From positions 1 to 64,000 of the forward strand of contig NZ_JAQIVH010000005.1 in NCBI RefSeq assembly GCF_028746185.1: DNA of 64,000 nt, written 5' to 3'. The DNA is from Paenibacillus_E qinlingensis. GTDB taxonomy: Bacteria > Bacillota > Bacilli > Paenibacillales > NBRC-103111. Position numbers and translations under genes: made by a program. Positions 25,773 through 35,301 of this stretch are shown here, one piece after another. Position 1 is the stretch's first letter, and each line of letters begins with the position of its first letter. The notes below the pieces were generated by a model. That model was not told the origin of the DNA, did not search any database, and saw only the letters and a list, made by a program, of their open reading frames with translations.

Positions 25773-27212
25773 ATGAGTTTCTCACCATTGAATAAGAAAG
25801 CAGTTAAAGCAACTCTGGCACTCGCATCGGCTCTAGCCGTCGTTATGCCTGCAAGTGCCATGGCAGAAGAGGATCTACAAACCGTTCTCGTGCGAAAGAC
25901 GCTTGTCGAAAACCATGTGAGCGGCGTTTCCCTAGAGGCTTTGGCAAATCAGAGCATTGAGCAGATGATTGCTGGTTTGAAGGATCCGTATACGGTACTC
26001 TTCACACCTCAGGATTACGGTCAATTCTCGAATAGCCTTGAAAATAGCTTTGAAGGCATAGGTTGTGTTATTGGTCTTGATGACCAGGGTGTATATGTAT
26101 CGAGAACAATCCCAGGTTCCCCAGCAGAAGCTGCGGGGCTGCTCCCGGATGATTATATAAGAGCCGTGGATGGAACGCCTGCTTCGACGACATCCATTGA
26201 TGCGGTTCGAAGTAAAATTATTGGCGTCGCAGGCACCAAAGTTAAGGTTACCGTACTTCGCGGAGAAAAAGAATTAACGTTCGAGCTTACTCGCCAAGCT
26301 GTAAATTCCCCTGAAGTGTACAGCAAAAGCTTTACAAATGGCGTTGGTTACGTTCAAATCACGGACTTTTCAGATGAAGCTGATGAAGAATTTGACAAAC
26401 AATTAAGTGAGCTGCAAGAAAAAGGACTGAAGTCTTTAATCTTAGATGTTCGAGATAATCCTGGTGGTTATTTAGAAACGGCTCGTAATATTGCCAAGCA
26501 TTTTGTAAAAGAGGGCGTCCTCATTCATACGCAGAATCGTGATGGTGTGGATGATCCAGTGGCTTTTCAAGGTGGAAATCCTCTGTCGATTCCTGTCTAT
26601 GTTTTAGCGAATGAGAATAGTGCAAGTGCTTCAGAAGTACTCTCGGGTGCCTTACAGGACTATGGGGTTGCGAAAGTGATTGGCATGCAAACATTTGGTA
26701 AAGGAAGTGTACAGCAGCTGTTCGAGCTTCCAGATCAAAGTGTATTGAAGGTCACGGTCGAAGAATACTTAACACCAAAAATGCGAAAAGTGAACAAAGT
26801 AGGCATTACACCGGACTTAAAGGTTGATGGCGTATCGGCACAGCTGATTACTGCACTTCATGAAACAGGTATTTCAGATATCCAAGTGTCGTTTACGAAA
26901 CATAATGTTACGTATAACGGTGTTGACCTTGGTTATGGCTTTGGCAGTTTTAGTGAAAAAGGTAAGTTCTATGCTTCCGCACGTGGACTTGCTGCTCTAA
27001 TCGGAGCCACGATTACATGGAATGATCCGAATCGTACCGTGGATATCACGGATAGCAAAGGAACACATGCATTTGCGATTGATTCCGATAAGCTGATGAT
27101 TGTAAACGGGATGAGCTACGTCAATGTCGATGCATTTGATGATTATTTTCCGCAGCTGAAGGTCATTCATCAAGGGGAGAACGTTTCTATTCAGGCTACA
27201 AAGGGGAATTAA
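25773..27212 (+). CDS. Secreted S41 family peptidase (CtpA/Prc type) with PDZ domain and C-terminal stalk domain
   Basis: This 480-residue carboxyl-terminal processing protease has a signal peptide to about residue 31 (SAMAEE). A PDZ domain around residues 90-170 (GVYVSRTIPGSPAEAAGLLPDD) binds substrate tails. The catalytic dyad is S285 in NSASASE and K310 in FGKGS, 25 residues apart as in Tsp. The C-terminal about 120 residues resemble the copper-amine-oxidase-like N-terminal stalk domain common in paenibacilli (YASARGLAALIGATITWND). The start at 25773 follows GGAG by eight bases. It lies between mutS and mutL, an insertion relative to B. subtilis. Confidence 0.92.
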   Translation: MSFSPLNKKAVKATLALASALAVVMPASAMAEEDLQTVLVRKTLVENHVSGVSLEALANQSIEQMIAGLKDPYTVLFTPQDYGQFSNSLENSFEGIGCVIGLDDQGVYVSRTIPGSPAEAAGLLPDDYIRAVDGTPASTTSIDAVRSKIIGVAGTKVKVTVLRGEKELTFELTRQAVNSPEVYSKSFTNGVGYVQITDFSDEADEEFDKQLSELQEKGLKSLILDVRDNPGGYLETARNIAKHFVKEGVLIHTQNRDGVDDPVAFQGGNPLSIPVYVLANENSASASEVLSGALQDYGVAKVIGMQTFGKGSVQQLFELPDQSVLKVTVEEYLTPKMRKVNKVGITPDLKVDGVSAQLITALHETGISDIQVSFTKHNVTYNGVDLGYGFGSFSEKGKFYASARGLAALIGATITWNDPNRTVDITDSKGTHAFAIDSDKLMIVNGMSYVNVDAFDDYFPQLKVIHQGENVSIQATKGN

Positions 27213-27216
27213 AACG

Positions 27217-29352
27217 ATGGGTAAAATTCAGCTCTTAAGCGAGCATATTGCGAACCAAATTGCAGCAGGTGAAGTGGTGGAGCGGCCTTCATCAGTCGTG
27301 AAAGAGCTGGTTGAGAACTCGGTTGATGCGGGGAGTACCCGTGTTGACGTCACGATTGAAGAAGGTGGCTTAACTTTAATTCGAGTATCCGATAACGGAT
27401 CAGGCATGGCTCTTGAGGATTGTGAATTGGCTTTCCAGAGGCATGCTACGAGCAAGATTGCAACGAGCAAGGATCTGTTCTCGATCCGCACGCTGGGCTT
27501 CCGTGGCGAAGCCTTGCCAAGTATCGCTTCTGTCTCCAGGCTCGAGTGTGTAACTAGTTCGACGACGGATGGGTTGGGACGTAAAATCACCATCGAAGGT
27601 GGCACGATTCGTGCTTTGGAAGAAACAGCGGCATCGCGCGGTACGGAAGTGACGGTGCGCGATTTATTTTATAATACACCAGCTAGACTGAAATATATGA
27701 AAACGATCCAGACAGAGCTTGGACATATTTCCGATTATTTATATCGTCTTTCGCTCGCGCATCCCGGCATTGCTTTTACCTTAAAGCATAATGGGAACGT
27801 ACTGCTCCAAACACTAGGCAACGGGGACCTGCTCCAAGTCATTGCCGGCATCTATGGCACGGCAATTGCCAAACAAATGCTTCCACTCCAAGTGGAAAGC
27901 TTGGATTATACGATCTCGGGCTTCGTTGCCAAGCCCGAAATGACACGCGCGAATCGCGGCGGTATATCGACTATTGTGAATGGTCGATATGTGCGCAACT
28001 TCGCGTTGAATCAAGCCTTGCTGCAGGGGTATCACACCCTGCTGCCAATCAACCGCTTTCCCGTGGCTGCGCTGCACATCGGGATGGACCCTGCACTCGT
28101 GGATGTCAATGTGCATCCATCCAAGCTTGAAGTCCGCTTCAGTAAGGAAGCGGAGCTAACGGCTCTAATCGAAGCCGAAGTGAAGCGGCTATTCGGCAGA
28201 CAAGTGCTGATTCCTACGGGAGTCAAGGCATCAGCGCCGAAAGGTGCTTACGTTCAGGAACAATTGGAACTTACACGTACCGTGGAGCCGGCAAAGGAAA
28301 ACCGTAGTGCATCACTGGAGTTGGATCCGGAGTTTTATAAGGATCATAAGGATGTTGTTGATCCGAAGGGGTCGCAGGGTTTGGAAAACTTGCAAGATTT
28401 GCAAGGATTGAATGCTTTAGATGGTTTGAGTGGCGGCTTGAGGGAATCAAGCCCAATGCAGAGGACGGATGATTCCCGACGGTTGCCACCTCAAATTAAA
28501 GAAGCTGCTTCTGACTATCGTCAGGTTGCGTCATTTCCTTCCACGTCACCTTCGCAAAAGCAGCCGTCTGACGCGTCTTATTCAAGAACCGTTTCACCTT
28601 CTGATAGTGGATTTGCATCAAACAGAACGTCAGCAACTAATCAGAGCTACAAGCCTGTAAGCGATGCAGCATTTCGAAACACCTCCATTCAACAGCAAAG
28701 GCGTACAAATGAAGCGTTTATGGATTTGATGCCATCGAATGCGGACGGCGATGCACCTAAGCTCCCAACGTTTCCTCGTTTGGATCCGATCGGACAAATG
28801 CATGGTACCTATTTGATTGCACAGAATGAAACAGGTTTATACTTAATAGATCAGCATGCAGCACATGAACGCATCAATTATGAATATTTTTATGAGCATT
28901 TTGGCAATCCTGCTGAGGCGAGCCAAGAATTGCTCGTTCCGATTACGTTGGAATTTACTCCGTCTGAAGCGGGTGTTATTGCGGATAAGCTAGCCTTGTT
29001 TGAACAAGTTGGCGTGTATATGGAAGCCTTTGGCGGTAACACGTTTCTCGTACGCGCGCATCCTCATTGGTTCCCTTCTGGGGAAGAGAAAGCGATCGTC
29101 GAAGAGATGTGTGAACTCATTATTGCTGATCGTAAAGCTTTGGATATCGCCAAACTGCGCGAGAAAGCAGCGATTATGTGCTCATGTAAGGCATCCATAA
29201 AAGCTAATCAAAGCCTTAGTATTTTGGAGATGGAGACATTAATTGATCGTCTGGCTGGCTGTAGAAACCCGTATACGTGTCCACATGGGCGGCCGATAGT
29301 AGTTAGTTTTACAACTTATGAGTTAGAAAAAATGTTTAAGCGAGTGATGTAA
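27217..29352 (+). CDS. mutL: DNA mismatch repair endonuclease MutL
   Basis: This 711-residue GHKL ATPase has a C-terminal nicking domain. N-terminal motifs are GEVVERPSSVVKELVENS, GFRGEALPSI and FYNTPARLKYM. The C-terminal metal site is present: DQHAAHERINYE (the DQHA-x2-E-x4-E motif), MCSCKASIK and CPHGRP. So this is an endonuclease-type MutL, as expected without MutH. QELLVP matches the beta-clamp motif of Bacillus MutL. The linker (about residues 350-510) is long and rich in Ser, Gln and Leu. It starts four bases after the protease stop, within one operon. Confidence 0.98.
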   Translation: MGKIQLLSEHIANQIAAGEVVERPSSVVKELVENSVDAGSTRVDVTIEEGGLTLIRVSDNGSGMALEDCELAFQRHATSKIATSKDLFSIRTLGFRGEALPSIASVSRLECVTSSTTDGLGRKITIEGGTIRALEETAASRGTEVTVRDLFYNTPARLKYMKTIQTELGHISDYLYRLSLAHPGIAFTLKHNGNVLLQTLGNGDLLQVIAGIYGTAIAKQMLPLQVESLDYTISGFVAKPEMTRANRGGISTIVNGRYVRNFALNQALLQGYHTLLPINRFPVAALHIGMDPALVDVNVHPSKLEVRFSKEAELTALIEAEVKRLFGRQVLIPTGVKASAPKGAYVQEQLELTRTVEPAKENRSASLELDPEFYKDHKDVVDPKGSQGLENLQDLQGLNALDGLSGGLRESSPMQRTDDSRRLPPQIKEAASDYRQVASFPSTSPSQKQPSDASYSRTVSPSDSGFASNRTSATNQSYKPVSDAAFRNTSIQQQRRTNEAFMDLMPSNADGDAPKLPTFPRLDPIGQMHGTYLIAQNETGLYLIDQHAAHERINYEYFYEHFGNPAEASQELLVPITLEFTPSEAGVIADKLALFEQVGVYMEAFGGNTFLVRAHPHWFPSGEEKAIVEEMCELIIADRKALDIAKLREKAAIMCSCKASIKANQSLSILEMETLIDRLAGCRNPYTCPHGRPIVVSFTTYELEKMFKRVM

Positions 29353-29356
29353 TCCT

Positions 29357-30133
29357 GTGTTAGTAACAACTTCGTATAATCCGTCCGCTGAATTGGTGGC
29401 GGAAGCCGCACGCTTATCCGTATTATATGGGGGCCGAAATGTACCCCGGAAGAAGTATTCTTTGGAACTTCTTAGGAGAAATTATAAGGATAGTTCTGTT
29501 CTGCTTGTGACAAGAGAAGAGATCAGGTACTATGAAGAAGACCACCCTGCAACTTTTTTCCATCCAAGTATGTCTCTCGTTCGTGTCAAACGGATGCAGA
29601 GGGGTGAGACTGATTTACTCATTGAGGCGTCAGGAGCAGTTTCCGGCGACCGTATTGTGGATTGTACAGCGGGGCTTGCGTCGGATGCTATCGTTTTCTC
29701 CTACGTGGTCGGTATGGAAGGGCGTGTAACAGCGCTTGAAAGTGAAAAGATCCCAGCCATGCTTATTCAAGAAGGCTTGGTGCAGTATCAATCGGAAATC
29801 CCGGAATTGAATGCTGCAATGAGACGCATTGAAGTTAAGCATACTCATCACCTAACCTATTTGCGGCAGTTAGACACGCAGAGTGTGGATGTGGTCTATT
29901 TTGATCCCATGTTTCGCAGTCCGATTGAGGAATCGCATGCGATATCCCCACTTCGGCATCGTGCGAACGATGAAGCCGTTAGCTTGGCTTCGATCGCTGA
30001 AGCAAGACGCGTTGCGCGCAAAAGTATTGTGCTTAAGGAGAACCGAGACAGCGCTGAGTTTGCTCGGCTCGGGTTCGAGCATGTGTTACGTTCAACAACG
30101 AAAACAACGTATGGAGTGATTCGATTGTGTTAG
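29357..30133 (+). CDS. RsmJ-like class I SAM-dependent methyltransferase
   Basis: This 258-residue protein has a Rossmann SAM site (IVDCTAGLASDAIVFSY) and a DPMFR motif in VVYFDPMFR, as in the RsmJ (16S rRNA G1516 methyltransferase) group. The N-terminal segment LSVLYGGRNVPRKKYSLELL suits an RNA-binding role. The RNA target in Gram-positives is not established. GTG at 29357 starts five bases after the mutL stop. The end overlaps miaA by seven bases, so it is translationally coupled on both sides. Confidence 0.82.
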   Translation: MLVTTSYNPSAELVAEAARLSVLYGGRNVPRKKYSLELLRRNYKDSSVLLVTREEIRYYEEDHPATFFHPSMSLVRVKRMQRGETDLLIEASGAVSGDRIVDCTAGLASDAIVFSYVVGMEGRVTALESEKIPAMLIQEGLVQYQSEIPELNAAMRRIEVKHTHHLTYLRQLDTQSVDVVYFDPMFRSPIEESHAISPLRHRANDEAVSLASIAEARRVARKSIVLKENRDSAEFARLGFEHVLRSTTKTTYGVIRLC

Positions 30134-31095
30134 CCCCATCAGCCAAGCCGAAATTACTCGTGCTACTTGGTCCCACCGCTGTTGGCAAGACCAAGCTCAG
30201 CTTGGAAATTGCTCAGCGCTTCAACTGTGAAATTATTTCCGGAGATTCCATGCAGGTGTATCGTGGCATGGATATTGGAACCGCCAAAGCGAGCGAGGCG
30301 GAGCAGCAAGTTGTCCCGCATCATCTAATTGACATTCATGATCCGTCGTATTCGTTTTCTGCTGCAGAGTTTCAAGAGCGAGTAAAAGGATTAATTCAAG
30401 ACATCCACTCGCGTGGCAAGTTGCCTTTTATCGTAGGTGGCACAGGATTATATATCGAATCGGTTTGCTATGATTATCAATTTACGGATGTCAGTATGGA
30501 TGAGGGATTCAGGCAGCTGCAGGAAGAATTCGCAAATACGCAGGGGGAAGAAGCCCTTCATGCCAAGTTGCGGGAAATTGATCCCGAGAGTGCCAACCGT
30601 CTGCATGCGAATGATCGCCGACGTGTCATTCGAGCACTTGAGATTTTCCATATATCTGGAGAAACCATGACTGCTCACTTGGCCTCCCAGAAAAAAGAAT
30701 CTCCGTACGAACTATGTATCATTGGACTAACGATGGATAGAGCGCTGCTCTATCAGCGAATTGAAGAACGCATCGATGCGATGCTTCAGGAAGGATTGGT
30801 CGAAGAGGTACAAGCGCTCCTTGCTGCTGGTACCCCAAAGTCTGCCATCTCGATGCAAGCTCTTGGCTACAAGGAGATCGTTAGTTATTTGGAGCATGAG
30901 CTCAGTTTCGAAGATGCCGTGATCCTGCTCAAGCGGGATACACGTCGGTTTGCGAAGCGTCAATTGTCTTGGTTTCGGCATATGAAGGACATTGATTGGG
31001 TTGATGTGACAGATACAGCAAATTTTTCTGCCCATTTCGAAATGATTAGTGATATACTAGCAGGAAAGTTTGTACATAAAATAGAATATAATTAA
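30127..31095 (+). CDS. miaA: tRNA dimethylallyltransferase MiaA
   Basis: This 322-residue enzyme adds a dimethylallyl group to A37 of tRNAs that read UNN codons. The motifs are P-loop GPTAVGKTKLS, GDSMQVYRGMDIGTAK, GGTGLYIES, and the C-terminal RDTRRFAKRQLSWFRH. GTG at 30127 overlaps the methyltransferase gene. The order mutL-(methyltransferase)-miaA-hfq is conserved in Bacillales. Length fits the family. Confidence 0.97.
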   Translation: MLAPSAKPKLLVLLGPTAVGKTKLSLEIAQRFNCEIISGDSMQVYRGMDIGTAKASEAEQQVVPHHLIDIHDPSYSFSAAEFQERVKGLIQDIHSRGKLPFIVGGTGLYIESVCYDYQFTDVSMDEGFRQLQEEFANTQGEEALHAKLREIDPESANRLHANDRRRVIRALEIFHISGETMTAHLASQKKESPYELCIIGLTMDRALLYQRIEERIDAMLQEGLVEEVQALLAAGTPKSAISMQALGYKEIVSYLEHELSFEDAVILLKRDTRRFAKRQLSWFRHMKDIDWVDVTDTANFSAHFEMISDILAGKFVHKIEYN

Positions 31096-31111
31096 CAAAT
31101 ATCACCATTGA

Positions 31112-31232
31112 TAAAAGCTTCTATCGAAGTCATTTCGAAGATGAGCGACCGCGTTTAGAGGTGGTTTTTATCGCCAATAGGAAAGTTTGTTACGCACTTT
31201 ATTGCTTAACAAAGGTAAACTTTGCTATGTGG
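31112..31232 (+). ncRNA. Conserved leader element, copy B (upstream of hfq)
   Basis: This 121-nt block is related to copy A at 7519-7668. It keeps the TCGAAGT..TTTCGA hairpin, the GACCGCG core, GGTGGTTTTTATCGCC, the AATAGGAAAG segment and the final AAACTTT..TATGTGG, but lacks copy A's extra hairpin. Pairing GCGA with TCGC across the core becomes GTGA with TTGC in copy A, so the stem survives by wobble pairs. It is followed by ATTAAGGGGGA before the hfq ATG, nearly the same ribosome site as after copy A. A shared cis-regulator is likely; its ligand or factor is unknown. Confidence 0.5.
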
Positions 31233-31287
31233 TAGAAAAATAGCGCCGTTTGGGCGAAAGTTTCATTCCATTAAGGGGGACATACTG

Positions 31288-31527
31288 ATGAACCGATCCA
31301 TTAATATTCAGGACAATTTTCTAAATCAGCTGCGTAAAGAAAGCATTCCCGTTACCGTTTATTTAACGAATGGCTTTCAAATTAGAGGACTTATTCGTGC
31401 ATTTGACAATTTCACCATCATTATTGACAGTGAAGGTCGTCAACAAATGGTGTACAAGCATGCCATTTCTACCTTTACACCTCAGCGTGCTGTTTCATTA
31501 ATGGCGGCTGCAGAAGCTACGGAATAA
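31288..31527 (+). CDS. hfq: RNA-binding protein Hfq
   Basis: This 79-residue Sm-like protein forms a hexameric ring that binds small RNAs and A/U-rich mRNA. Sm1 is seen in YLTNGFQIRGLIRAFDNF and Sm2 in the YKHAIS motif. The C-terminus is short, as in other Gram-positive Hfq. The start at 31288 (MNRSINIQDNFLNQL) follows AAGGGGG at 31273-31279. A frame from 31222 would begin inside the leader. The 192-base gap after miaA is filled by leader element B, which suggests control separate from miaA. Confidence 0.97.
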   Translation: MNRSINIQDNFLNQLRKESIPVTVYLTNGFQIRGLIRAFDNFTIIIDSEGRQQMVYKHAISTFTPQRAVSLMAAAEATE

Positions 31528-31595
31528 TCCCTATATCGCTTCAATTTGCAACTTTTTAATGGACTGAAACGTCTAACCGAATAGAAACTTTTGGG

Positions 31596-31623
31596 AGCAA
31601 CCTTGTATAAAGGTTGTTCTTTT
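31596..31623 (+). terminator. Rho-independent terminator after hfq
   Basis: AGCAACCTT pairs with AAGGTTGTT around GTATA, followed by CTTTTG. The stem is strong and the U-tract short. Confidence 0.8.
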
Positions 31624-31753
31624 GTTGAAATCTAGGGGATTTTTCTTGGATTTGAAAAGTCGACTAGATTTTTGGGTAATCATACTGTAAAGCCTTTTAT
31701 TTCAGTTCCATCTTCAAACTAGAGAGAAACGAAACGTAAGGGAGTTGGTGAAT

Positions 31754-34345
31754 ATGGATAAACCTACTAGAAATCCATCCACGCCGCAATCCAAGCCAAG
31801 GGAGTCCAAACAAAGCAAGAATAAGGGACCTAAGAAGAAAAAATTCAGTGCACGTAAACTCATTATGGGCTCCATCATTGCTGCGATTATCGCGGTTATC
31901 TGTGCAACAGGGATCTATATTGTTGTCATCATGAGCGGCTTCAAAATCTTGGATGCGAATATTGACAAAATTATTTCTACGACAGAGTCGACCCTTATTT
32001 ATGCGCAAGAAGAAGGTAAGGATAAGGATGGAAAAGATAAACCAGCCACTGAGATTTCGAAAATTTATCGCGGTGAAAATCGGGAAAGCGTCAATATCAA
32101 AGACGTGCCTGAACGGCTGAAGCAAGCTTTTATCGCTACGGAGGATCGTCGCTTCAAAGAGCACTCAGGTGTTGATTTAAGAGCAATCGGTCGTGCCTTA
32201 GTCACGGATATCATCCACATGAGTGCGGTTGAGGGTGGAAGTACGATTACGCAACAGTTGGCCAAAAACGTATTCCTAAGCTCAGAGAAGACTGCGTTCC
32301 GAAAAGGGACTGAAATGTCGATCGCGTTTGCGCTCGATGAGCGGTTTACGAAGGATGAAATTCTGGAGAAGTATTTGAACCGAATCTTCTTTGGAAGTAA
32401 CGCTTACGGGATTAAGGCAGCAGCTAAGGTTTATTTTAACAAATCTAATTTGAATGAATTGGAAGTATGGGAAATGGCGACACTTGCCGCGTTACCTAAA
32501 GCGCCTTCCCGTTACTCGCCGTTAACCCATCCGGATTTATCGAAAGAACGTCGTGCAGTTGTTCTAAGGCTGATGACGGATCAGGGTTACATTACAGAGG
32601 CAGAACGTGCCAAAGCTGCTGCTGTCGATTATATGCCGCCTGCGACTGTAAGCACGGGTACCAAAGAATATGCTTCGTTCGTGGACTATGTCGTGAATGA
32701 AGCGGAAGACATGTACGGCATCGAAGAAGATGAGCTGCTGACCAAGGGTTACCGAATTTACACAACGATGAATATCAAAGCTCAGCAAACCATAGAGCAA
32801 ACCTATGCGGATCCGAGTTTCTTCCAAAAGGATGCATCAGATGGGCAGAAAATTCAAAGTTCCATGGTTATTTTGGATAATAAAACCGGTGGTATCATGG
32901 GATTAATCGGTGGCCGTGATTATAAAACCAAAGGCTTCAGTCGTGTATATTCCAAAAGACAGCCAGGATCGTCTTTTAAACCAATTGCCGTTTATGCACC
33001 GGCTTTAGATAGCGGGAAATATACGCCGTATTCGTTGTTAGATGATACGCAGACGTCTTTCGGTTCGTATTCACCACAAAACTATGATCGCCAAACACAT
33101 GGGCAAGTTACGATGTTTGAAGCAGTCAAGAAATCATACAATCTAGCACCTGTTTGGTTATTAAGTAAAATGGGTGTTGGGACGGGGACTGCGTTTGCTA
33201 ATAAGCTAGGTACCACCCTGAATCCTCAGAAGGATCAGAATCTGGCGATTGCGTTAGGCGGTCTTACGGATGGCGTATCGCCATTGCAAATGGCTAGAGC
33301 CTATACAGCTTTTGCTAATCAAGGGAATCAGAACAAAACGCATGCGATTTTACGAATAACCGATTCACAAGGTAAAGAAATTGCGGCATACAAGCCAGAG
33401 AAGAAGCAAGTTATGCAGCCGAGTACGGCCTACTATATGACCCTGTTGCTGCAGGGTGTTGTGGAGACAGGTGGTACAGGTGTGAAAGCGAAGTTCAACC
33501 GTCCGGTTGCTGGGAAAACGGGATCGACTGGACTTGATATTAAGGGCATTGAACAATACGACCGGGATGTATGGTTCGTAGGCTATACCCCTGAATGGAC
33601 TGCGGCCGTATGGGAAGGCTTCGATAAAGTCGATTCCAAACATTATGTGACGGTGGGAAGCGGCAGCACGGCTGCCATTTTCAATAAAGTCATGTCAAAA
33701 GCGTTAGAAGGCAAGCCAATTACTAACTTTGTTAAGCCTGCCAATGTGGATGATTTGAAAGAACCGCCTAGTGGAATTTCTGATGTTAAGGCTACTTATG
33801 TACCAGAGTCAAAACGTGTTAAAATCGAATGGACGTCTCTAGGAGATAAAATTAGTTACGAAGTGTATCGCAAAAGCGCGACTGAGGCTGAAGCGAAAAT
33901 GATTATTCAAACACCTAAATTGCTGGTCGAGGACACGACGGTAAATAGCGGAGAAACTTATCAATATTACGTGGTCCCGTTGGCGTCGGAATCGAATACA
34001 CCAGGAGCGAAGTCAAATATCGCTACAGTTGAAATTCCGAAGGATGATTCGCTTCCAAATGGCGGAATTACGTCTCCTACTCCTTCAGGTTCGCCGTCAC
34101 CTTCGCCTGGTAATGGGGGGAACAATCCTAATCCATCCCCTTCACCAAGTGGGAAGCCTGGTACTTCACCATCGCCAGGGGCAACGATTAAACCTGGCAC
34201 GGGGACGGAAACAGGGCCTAGCCCAACGCCATCGCCAACACCAACACCAACACCAAGCCCATCAATAAGTCCTAAGCCAAGTCCAATGCCGACTCCATTA
34301 CCGGTGAATAAGCTGAATGAAGAGTTGCCGAAGAATGGCACGTAA
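31754..34345 (+). CDS. Class A penicillin-binding protein (PBP1A-type transglycosylase/transpeptidase)
   Basis: This 863-residue bifunctional cell-wall synthase has a basic cytoplasmic N-terminus, one TM at about residues 38-60, and a GT51 domain (ATEDRRFKEHSG; GGSTITQQLAKN). The transpeptidase carries S406 of SSFK, SYN and KTGST. A fibronectin-III-like domain follows (ISDVKATYVPESKRVKIEW). The last about 110 residues are a Pro/Ser/Gly/Thr-rich tail, probably spanning the wall. The ATG at 31754 follows AAGGGAG; an in-frame TTG at 31745 overlaps that site. It is transcribed alone. Confidence 0.95.
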   Translation: MDKPTRNPSTPQSKPRESKQSKNKGPKKKKFSARKLIMGSIIAAIIAVICATGIYIVVIMSGFKILDANIDKIISTTESTLIYAQEEGKDKDGKDKPATEISKIYRGENRESVNIKDVPERLKQAFIATEDRRFKEHSGVDLRAIGRALVTDIIHMSAVEGGSTITQQLAKNVFLSSEKTAFRKGTEMSIAFALDERFTKDEILEKYLNRIFFGSNAYGIKAAAKVYFNKSNLNELEVWEMATLAALPKAPSRYSPLTHPDLSKERRAVVLRLMTDQGYITEAERAKAAAVDYMPPATVSTGTKEYASFVDYVVNEAEDMYGIEEDELLTKGYRIYTTMNIKAQQTIEQTYADPSFFQKDASDGQKIQSSMVILDNKTGGIMGLIGGRDYKTKGFSRVYSKRQPGSSFKPIAVYAPALDSGKYTPYSLLDDTQTSFGSYSPQNYDRQTHGQVTMFEAVKKSYNLAPVWLLSKMGVGTGTAFANKLGTTLNPQKDQNLAIALGGLTDGVSPLQMARAYTAFANQGNQNKTHAILRITDSQGKEIAAYKPEKKQVMQPSTAYYMTLLLQGVVETGGTGVKAKFNRPVAGKTGSTGLDIKGIEQYDRDVWFVGYTPEWTAAVWEGFDKVDSKHYVTVGSGSTAAIFNKVMSKALEGKPITNFVKPANVDDLKEPPSGISDVKATYVPESKRVKIEWTSLGDKISYEVYRKSATEAEAKMIIQTPKLLVEDTTVNSGETYQYYVVPLASESNTPGAKSNIATVEIPKDDSLPNGGITSPTPSGSPSPSPGNGGNNPNPSPSPSGKPGTSPSPGATIKPGTGTETGPSPTPSPTPTPTPSPSISPKPSPMPTPLPVNKLNEELPKNGT

Positions 34346-34363
34346 GTTGTCAGAGTGAGCATA

Positions 34364-34386
34364 GTAAGGCCCCGTAAGGGCCTTAC
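34364..34386 (+). other. Strong hairpin without U-tract after the PBP gene
   Basis: GTAAGGCC pairs with GGCCTTAC around CCGTAAG. No T run follows, so it is at best a weak terminator or a transcript-stabilising structure. Confidence 0.4.
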
Positions 34387-34525
34387 GGCTCCAGTTGGCC
34401 GAAGTGTACAAGCCGTACCGGACAAACCGTAGCGCCCAAAAAAGGTGTTATAAAATCTTTCTCGTCCGGCTAACCCTTGTTTGCCCGTATCATCACAAAA
34501 CAAAATCAAACTGGAGGACAATTTA

Positions 34526-35257
34526 ATGAAACTTGCAACCAAATCCATGAAGTCAAAAATGCTTCTCACTGCTTCTTTGCTTACCTTAACCCTTATCGCA
34601 GCCGCGTGCGGCAATAAACCGGCGGAAACAACTGGCGGCACGGCAACGCCTGGTTCTAGCACTACAGCACCAACATCCTCTGCAACAGCAACCCCTGCGG
34701 CATCGACATCGGCAGCAGCGGGCAAGCAATGGAGCAAAGCCCCAGATATGATCATTGATACGAACAAAACATATCAGGCTGAAGTAACAACGTCGAAAGG
34801 GACTTTTACAATCGACTTGTACGCCAAAGAGGCACCGAAAACGGTGAACAACTTCGTCTTTTTATCCAAAGAGGGCTTCTATAACAATGTGACGTTTCAC
34901 CGGATTATCAAAACCTTCATGATTCAAACGGGAGATCCGCAAGGAACAGGCAGAGGTGGACCAGGATATAAATTCGCTGATGAATTGAAAACGACGCATA
35001 AGTATGAACCGGGTACTGTGGCGATGGCTAACTCAGGAGCGAATACAAATGGCAGCCAATTCTTCATTTGTTCGGGTACGGATTGCGCTAACTTGAACAG
35101 TACGCCGAATTATTCGATTTTCGGAAAAGTCACAGCAGACAGTATGGCCACAATTACGAAAATTGCAGAAACACCAGTGGAAATGGGTGGAGAATCCACC
35201 CCTAGTAAACCAAAAGAGAAGGTAACGATTAACACCATTTTAATCAAAGAAAAATAA
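34526..35257 (+). CDS. Lipoprotein peptidyl-prolyl isomerase (cyclophilin)
   Basis: This 243-residue protein has lipobox LIAAAC near residue 27, a Thr/Ser/Ala-rich linker, then a cyclophilin domain. Domain motifs are FHRIIKTFMIQTGDP with the catalytic Arg, GRGGPGYKFADE and GTVAMANSG..TNGSQFFI. It should catalyse proline isomerisation in exported proteins at the outer face of the membrane. The chosen ATG at 34526 follows GGAGG. Relatives in Gram-positives are usually cytosolic, while lipid-anchored forms are common in paenibacilli. Confidence 0.92.
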   Translation: MKLATKSMKSKMLLTASLLTLTLIAAACGNKPAETTGGTATPGSSTTAPTSSATATPAASTSAAAGKQWSKAPDMIIDTNKTYQAEVTTSKGTFTIDLYAKEAPKTVNNFVFLSKEGFYNNVTFHRIIKTFMIQTGDPQGTGRGGPGYKFADELKTTHKYEPGTVAMANSGANTNGSQFFICSGTDCANLNSTPNYSIFGKVTADSMATITKIAETPVEMGGESTPSKPKEKVTINTILIKEK

Positions 35258-35301
35258 ACTAATATAAACAACGCTTTCATTAAAGGATAGGAGTGGATCT
35301 C

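Noticed and set aside
33967..34767. Open frame of 266 codons on the minus strand
   Set aside because: It is the complement of the Pro/Ser-rich tail of the PBP gene and of the cyclophilin leader. The Gly/Val-rich product is a low-complexity artefact.
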